Shown: positions 60,347 to 64,000 of the stretch, piece after piece
Layout: each line of letters starts with the position of its first letter
Position numbering within the stretch: the stretch's first letter is position 1
Assembly (NCBI RefSeq): GCF_030813005.1
Contig: NZ_JAUSTU010000003.1
Location: forward strand, 124,001-188,000
Source of the DNA: Robertmurraya andreesenii
Lineage (GTDB): Bacteria > Bacillota > Bacilli > Bacillales > Cytobacillaceae
Length of the DNA stretch: 64,000 bases
Direction: 5' to 3'
The notes under the pieces: model-generated
Database searches by the model: none
The model's input: the letters and a program-made list of their open reading frames with translations, nothing else
Told to the model about the DNA's origin: nothing
Translations under genes and position numbers: made by a program

Positions 60347-61786
60347 CTAAATTCCTCCTTCTTGATTCCAAACGACGAGCTTTGTTTCCGTCATTTCACG
60401 GATCGCATATTTCAATCCTTCTTTTCCTGTACCGCTCTGTTTCACCCCTCCATAAGGCATTTGGTCAACACGATAGGTTGGAATATCATTAATCATGACG
60501 CCCCCAACCTCTAATTTCTTAGAGGCGTGAAAGGCAGTTTGGATATCCCTTGTAAAAATGCCTGCCTGTAAGCCAAACATAGAATCATTGATCGATTCGA
60601 TTCCTTCTTCAACCGATTTAATCTTATTGACACTGACAATCGGTGCAAAGACTTCTTCACAGCTCACTTTTAACCTCGCATTTACTCCTGATAGAATCGT
60701 AGGCTGTAAGATTCCATTTTCTACATGTCCTCCGTATTCTACATTGGCACCTGCGGCCACCGCTTCTTCAAGCCATTGCAGTGCTCGCTTTTGTTCCTTC
60801 TCATGAATCATGGCAGATATATCAGTTGCCTCATCTAATGGATCTCCGACCTTCAGAACCTTTGTCTTCTCAATGAAAGCAGTGATAAATGGCTCGAACA
60901 AATCCTCCATCACATAGATTCGTTGCAGCGAAATACAAACCTGCCCCTGATTGGAGAACGCACCCGTCACACATTTTCCTACGATCGGTTCTAGGTTTAC
61001 ATTACGGTCGATTATCACTCCTGAATTCGATCCCAATTCAAGCGCTACCCTCTTTAGCCCAGCCTTTTCTCTTATGCCGATTCCTACACTTGGACTGCCT
61101 GTGAAAGTGATCATTTTAATGCGCTCGTCTTTTATTAGCTGCTCACCAACTGTGCCGCCGCTACCAATGACGACATTAAAAGCACCCTTTGGCAAGTTAG
61201 TTTTGTCTATGATCTCTGCTAATAGCAGCGCTGACAATGGGGTTTGCGAAGCTGGTTTCAAGACGATCGTATTTCCTGCTGCGATTGCTGGTCCAACCTT
61301 ATGTGCGACAAGATTCTGAGGGAAATTAAACGGAGTAATCGCTCCAATCACACCTAAAGGTTGTTCAATCGTATAGGCGAACCGATCCTTACCTGTTCTT
61401 GCAGCATCCATTGGAATTAATTCACCAACAAGTCTTTTTGCTTCATCTCCAGCAAAACGATACGTTTCGATCGTTCGATCAATTTCGCCAAGTGCATACT
61501 TTAATGGCTTTGCACTTTCCAATGAAATAAGCTTCGCTGCCTCAAGTCGCCGATTGGCAAATGCATCAGAAATGGCGTACAAAATATTGGCACGTTCTAA
61601 TGCAGATAAATTTTCCATTTCCATTCTTGTCTTTTCCGCTGCTTCAATCGCTAATTCCACTTCCTCAAACGAAGCTTGTGGAATAAAAGCGATGCTCTCC
61701 CTAGTGTAAGGTGAAAGCAATTCTGCATAGTTACCCGCTTGGATCCACTCTCCATTAATATAATTTGACTTCTTCAGCGTTATCAT
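60347..61786 (-). CDS. NAD(P)-dependent aldehyde dehydrogenase (succinic-semialdehyde type, BlcA-like)
   Basis: 479 residues. Catalytic cysteine in SNQGQVCISLQR, the glutamate in ALELGSNSGVI, cofactor motif FTGSPSVGIGI and PFNFPQNLVAHKVGPAIAAGN. It would convert succinic semialdehyde to succinate if the blc reading is right; other aldehydes are possible. Start uncertain: ATG at 61786 has GAAAGG immediately before it, while an earlier ATG at 61846 falls inside the terminator of the LacI gene, so 61786 is preferred. Confidence 0.9.
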   Translation of the reverse strand: MITLKKSNYINGEWIQAGNYAELLSPYTRESIAFIPQASFEEVELAIEAAEKTRMEMENLSALERANILYAISDAFANRRLEAAKLISLESAKPLKYALGEIDRTIETYRFAGDEAKRLVGELIPMDAARTGKDRFAYTIEQPLGVIGAITPFNFPQNLVAHKVGPAIAAGNTIVLKPASQTPLSALLLAEIIDKTNLPKGAFNVVIGSGGTVGEQLIKDERIKMITFTGSPSVGIGIREKAGLKRVALELGSNSGVIIDRNVNLEPIVGKCVTGAFSNQGQVCISLQRIYVMEDLFEPFITAFIEKTKVLKVGDPLDEATDISAMIHEKEQKRALQWLEEAVAAGANVEYGGHVENGILQPTILSGVNARLKVSCEEVFAPIVSVNKIKSVEEGIESINDSMFGLQAGIFTRDIQTAFHASKKLEVGGVMINDIPTYRVDQMPYGGVKQSGTGKEGLKYAIREMTETKLVVWNQEGGI

Positions 61787-61827
61787 CCTTTCTGAATATT
61801 CAGTTATGAATACGTAACCATTTTGAT

Positions 61828-61863
61828 GCTGAAAAAAATACGTCATCCTGAGAAAACGTATTT
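61828..61863 (-). terminator. Terminator of the LacI-family regulator gene
   Basis: AAATACGT / ACGTATTT perfect stem with 12-nt loop, then a T-run on the minus strand; overlaps the regulator stop codon. Confidence 0.8.
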
Positions 61864-62854
61864 ATTCATGCTCAAATCTTCTAGTAGTCCTTCTATGGAA
61901 AAGTCTAACAGATTCGGTGATTTGAATGCAAGTATTTTTTTTATTTTCAATCATTTCAATCAATTCAATAATTGCCAGCAAACCTAGATTCTGTTCTGTT
62001 TCGTTACCGATTGTTGTCAGTTGAATAAGCTGATGTGAAGCAAGCTCAACATTGTCAATTCCCATAATACTTATATCCTCTGGTATACGAATTCCCCGTT
62101 TTAGCAGTTCATCGATCGTAAGAAACGCAATCGAATCAGACCCACAAATAATCGCAGTTGGCTGCGTTGGTTGAGCCAAAAACTGTTCAATTCCAAGGAC
62201 AATGCTTTCACGTGATGTATTGGAATGATAAATGAAGGAGTCCTGAAGGCTTTGCCCCAATATTTTACTAACTCCAAGGAAGCGATTAGCAAATGTACTG
62301 ACCGTTAAATGTCCGCCAAGATAAGCAATAAGTCTATGACCTAAATCAAGAAGGGTCTTAGCAGCCAAACAACCTGCTCTATTATTATCAATTTCTACAA
62401 AATTCTCATTTGACTTATGTTTCCGGTTGAAGGTAATAAATGGGATATCCAACTTTTTTAATTTCTCAAAAAAGGGGTCATCATACAAAATACAAGATAG
62501 AATTATCCCATCTACCCTCCTTTCCATAAATGTAGCGTACGCTTTTTCAACCGCTTCATCATTAACAAACTGCACATCGACTTTATATCCCTTGCTATTG
62601 GCATAATTGACAATGGCTGTTGTTGTATCAGAAAAAAACGGGTTATGTAATGGCCCAGACAGTAGTGCAATTCTATTCGTTTTCTTTTGAACTAATGAAC
62701 GAGCGCTTTCATTCGGAATATAATTCAATTCTTCAATCGCTTTTAACACTTTTTCTACTGTCGGCTGCTTCACTAATTCAGGTGTATTCAATACTCGCGA
62801 TACAGTAGTCTGAGAAACGCCTGCTAACTTAGCAACATCTTTTGAAGATACGAT
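61862..62854 (-). CDS. LacI-family regulator of the lactone operon, apparent ATC start
   Basis: 330 residues if started at ATC 62854. The full LacI helix-turn-helix VSSKDVAKLAGVSQTTVSRVLN is encoded, followed by hinge NESARSLVQKK and a sugar-type effector domain (GYKVDVQFVND, ERRVDGIILSC, ICGSDSIAFLTIDELL). An in-frame TAG lies five codons upstream and no ATG, GTG or TTG precedes the HTH; the first standard start (TTG 62791) would remove it. AGGGGGAG sits at normal distance from the ATC, so either a rare AUC start is used or the start codon has mutated. Ends in a terminator before the blc-like operon. Confidence 0.82.
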   Translation of the reverse strand: MVSSKDVAKLAGVSQTTVSRVLNTPELVKQPTVEKVLKAIEELNYIPNESARSLVQKKTNRIALLSGPLHNPFFSDTTTAIVNYANSKGYKVDVQFVNDEAVEKAYATFMERRVDGIILSCILYDDPFFEKLKKLDIPFITFNRKHKSNENFVEIDNNRAGCLAAKTLLDLGHRLIAYLGGHLTVSTFANRFLGVSKILGQSLQDSFIYHSNTSRESIVLGIEQFLAQPTQPTAIICGSDSIAFLTIDELLKRGIRIPEDISIMGIDNVELASHQLIQLTTIGNETEQNLGLLAIIELIEMIENKKNTCIQITESVRLFHRRTTRRFEHE

Positions 62855-63080
62855 CTCCCTCTCCCCCTACTATTGTGATGTCTCATTACTTCACAGAAGA
62901 TTTCTATCTATTACATATTATACCAAGATAGGTTCAGAAAAGGGGGAGATTTCTTTCAACTTATTAGAATATTGTTCTCTGTTAAGAGTAGCCCTGCCCT
63001 AACTGGCTGCCCTAATCAACTTCATAATTAGGGAACTTTCTAGATAAACTGAATAGGATAATGAAAAAGGATGATGATAG

Positions 63081-63701
63081 ATGCCTATTTCATTTCCTGT
63101 CCCTATTCGAGCCCTCAAAATAAGCAATGGTGATAAGAAGAAGATTTACTATCCTCATATATATGGCACGAAATCTCCTGTATTCGAAGGTTATATTAAT
63201 CGATCGATTGTGGAACAAACACAAGAGCTGATCAATCAACAGGTTGGAGAGACATCATCAACGGTCGAGGAGGTGCTTGGGACCTTTGAAATCAAGAATA
63301 ACCAACGGCAGGTGCTCAGCTTGTCCCTCTCGAATTACACTTATCACCACCATGCAGCCCATGGAATGACGTATATTAAATCGTTAACATTTGATTTGGA
63401 AAAAGAGAAAAAATGTGAGCTTAAAGATTTGTTTAAACCAAATAGCAATTATGTAAACCGCATTTCCAAGCTCGTGCAAAAACAAATAAAAAAGCGTGAC
63501 ATTCTCATGCTAGAACCGTTTACAAAAATCAAACCCGACCAGGACTTTTACATTGCAGACAAAACACTCGTCATCTATTTTCAGTTATATGAGCTTACTG
63601 CTTATGTCTTCGGCTTCCCAATGTTCCCTATCTCTGTCTATTCCTTACAAGACATTATTGATGAGTCTGGTCCACTCGGGCGCATGGCAGAAAATAATTA
63701 G
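63081..63701 (+). CDS. DUF3298/DUF4163-type protein (RsiV-like fold)
   Basis: 206 residues, no signal peptide. KKKIYYPHIYG, INRSIVEQTQELINQQVGE, LSNYTYHHHAAHGMTYIKSLTFDL and CELKDLFKPNSNYVNRIS followed by FYIADKTLVIYFQLYELTAYVFGFPMFPISV are the conserved blocks of the DUF4163-DUF3298 pair found in the lysozyme-binding domain of RsiV and in spore-former proteins. Here it is a stand-alone cytosolic form. AAAGGATG ribosome site 9 nt before ATG. A weak inverted repeat CCCTAAT-N10-ATTAGGG lies upstream at 63010-63033. Confidence 0.82.
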   Translation: MPISFPVPIRALKISNGDKKKIYYPHIYGTKSPVFEGYINRSIVEQTQELINQQVGETSSTVEEVLGTFEIKNNQRQVLSLSLSNYTYHHHAAHGMTYIKSLTFDLEKEKKCELKDLFKPNSNYVNRISKLVQKQIKKRDILMLEPFTKIKPDQDFYIADKTLVIYFQLYELTAYVFGFPMFPISVYSLQDIIDESGPLGRMAENN

Positions 63702-63786
63702 GGGAATGAGGCATTTAAAGAAGTCTTTGCAGCAGAGTCCGAGGAAATTCATACTAAACTAAAAGGTGCTTATTTTTATGTCTACA

Positions 63787-63846
63787 AACCATCAAGGACG
63801 GTTCAATTAGCTCAAGGTGAGCCTCGAACCGTCCTTGATGGTTTTT
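63787..63846. terminator. Strong bidirectional terminator
   Basis: 18-bp perfect stem (AACCATCAAGGACGGTTC and complement) with a 21-nt loop containing a small GCTC/GAGC stem, followed by TTTTTC; serves the convergent DUF3298 and TetR genes. Confidence 0.9.
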
Positions 63847-63859
63847 CTATATTTGAAAT

Positions 63860-64000
63860 TTACCCTTTTAACCCATTCACCAGCATTTCAATAAAAATGT
63901 CGACCAATTCTTCTTCCTTCACTTCTCCGTCGGGGTCGTACCAAGAATAAGTCCGATTGACCATTCCTAATATACCGAAAGTGACGATATCACTTCTTAA
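63860..64000 (-). CDS. TetR-family regulator, C-terminal end only
   Basis: Open frame of 46 codons entering from the right edge and ending at TAA 63860. The tail LGMVNRTYSWYDPDGEV then EEELVDIFIEMLVNGLKG matches the C-terminal domain of FadR/KstR2-type TetR regulators (N-x-x-x-x-W-Y-x-P-x-G). Such regulators often control fatty-acid or acyl-CoA genes. The DNA-binding half is outside the window. Confidence 0.8.
   Translation of the reverse strand, partial: LRSDIVTFGILGMVNRTYSWYDPDGEVKEEELVDIFIEMLVNGLKG

Noticed and set aside
1..64000. Prophage, transposon or integrative element
   Set aside because: No integrase, transposase, terminase or direct-repeat boundaries seen; gene style and terminators are uniform.

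Overview
The window looks like chromosome of a low-to-moderate GC, endospore-forming Bacillaceae. Many products read as close relatives of Bacillus subtilis proteins (DesK/DesR/Des, YwaC, ExoA, RacA, YkoS/YkoT-like, a YaaH-like LysM-GH18 spore enzyme). Start sites have strong AGGAGG-type ribosome sites and frequent TTG/GTG starts, and transcription units end in clear intrinsic terminators. I see no rRNA, tRNA, CRISPR array, phage module or insertion sequence. Genus is not decided by the sequence. Start codons were re-chosen from ribosome-site spacing where the longest frame was implausible.

Layout. 1-9.3 kb: 5' part of a thiolase, a membrane PAS-GGDEF cyclase, the cold-sensing des-desK-desR locus, a CoA-disulfide reductase-rhodanese, a (p)ppGpp synthetase paired with a TetR regulator. 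9.3-20 kb: acyl-CoA ligase, MFS pump, a patatin plus a small partner, exoA, a CAP-domain protein, two rhodaneses, a hydroxypyruvate isomerase/beta-hydroxyacid dehydrogenase pair, and the LysM-GH18 protein. 20-32 kb: a membrane protein, an LprI-type lipoprotein, a SUV3-like helicase with a zinc ribbon, a MATE pump and a short AddA/AddB-like helicase-nuclease pair. 32-37 kb: racA, a small putative ribbon-helix-helix protein with an upstream array of seven phased octamers, an SCP2 protein and a GtrA/GT2/YkoS-like surface-glycan set. 37-49 kb: a beta-oxidation operon and a branched-chain-amino-acid-type ABC transporter operon with a sigma-54 activator. 49-58 kb: small unknown proteins, a coiled-coil protein and a beta-glucoside locus (ABC importer, LacI regulator, ROK kinase, 6-phospho-beta-glucosidase). 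58-63 kb: a lactonase, Fe-alcohol dehydrogenase and aldehyde dehydrogenase resembling blcCBA, with a LacI regulator. The right edge has a DUF3298-like protein and the 3' end of a TetR gene.

Strongest system-level signal: the 37-49 kb block. Two near-consensus -24/-12 promoters (42254-42270 and 47120-47136) each have a pair of the same palindrome, ATTCA-N4-TGAAT, 75-150 bp upstream. The adjacent PAS-AAA-Fis regulator (47275-48960) is the obvious candidate to bind them. That would tie uptake (five ABC genes) to a complete beta-oxidation spiral (two acyl-CoA dehydrogenases, a MaoC pair, an SDR, a thiolase) of an unknown acid; no CoA-activating enzyme lies in the block. Two distant sulfur loci share a CsoR/CstR-like operator (TATACC-N6-GGTATA), implying a common persulfide/sulfide response whose repressor is outside the window.
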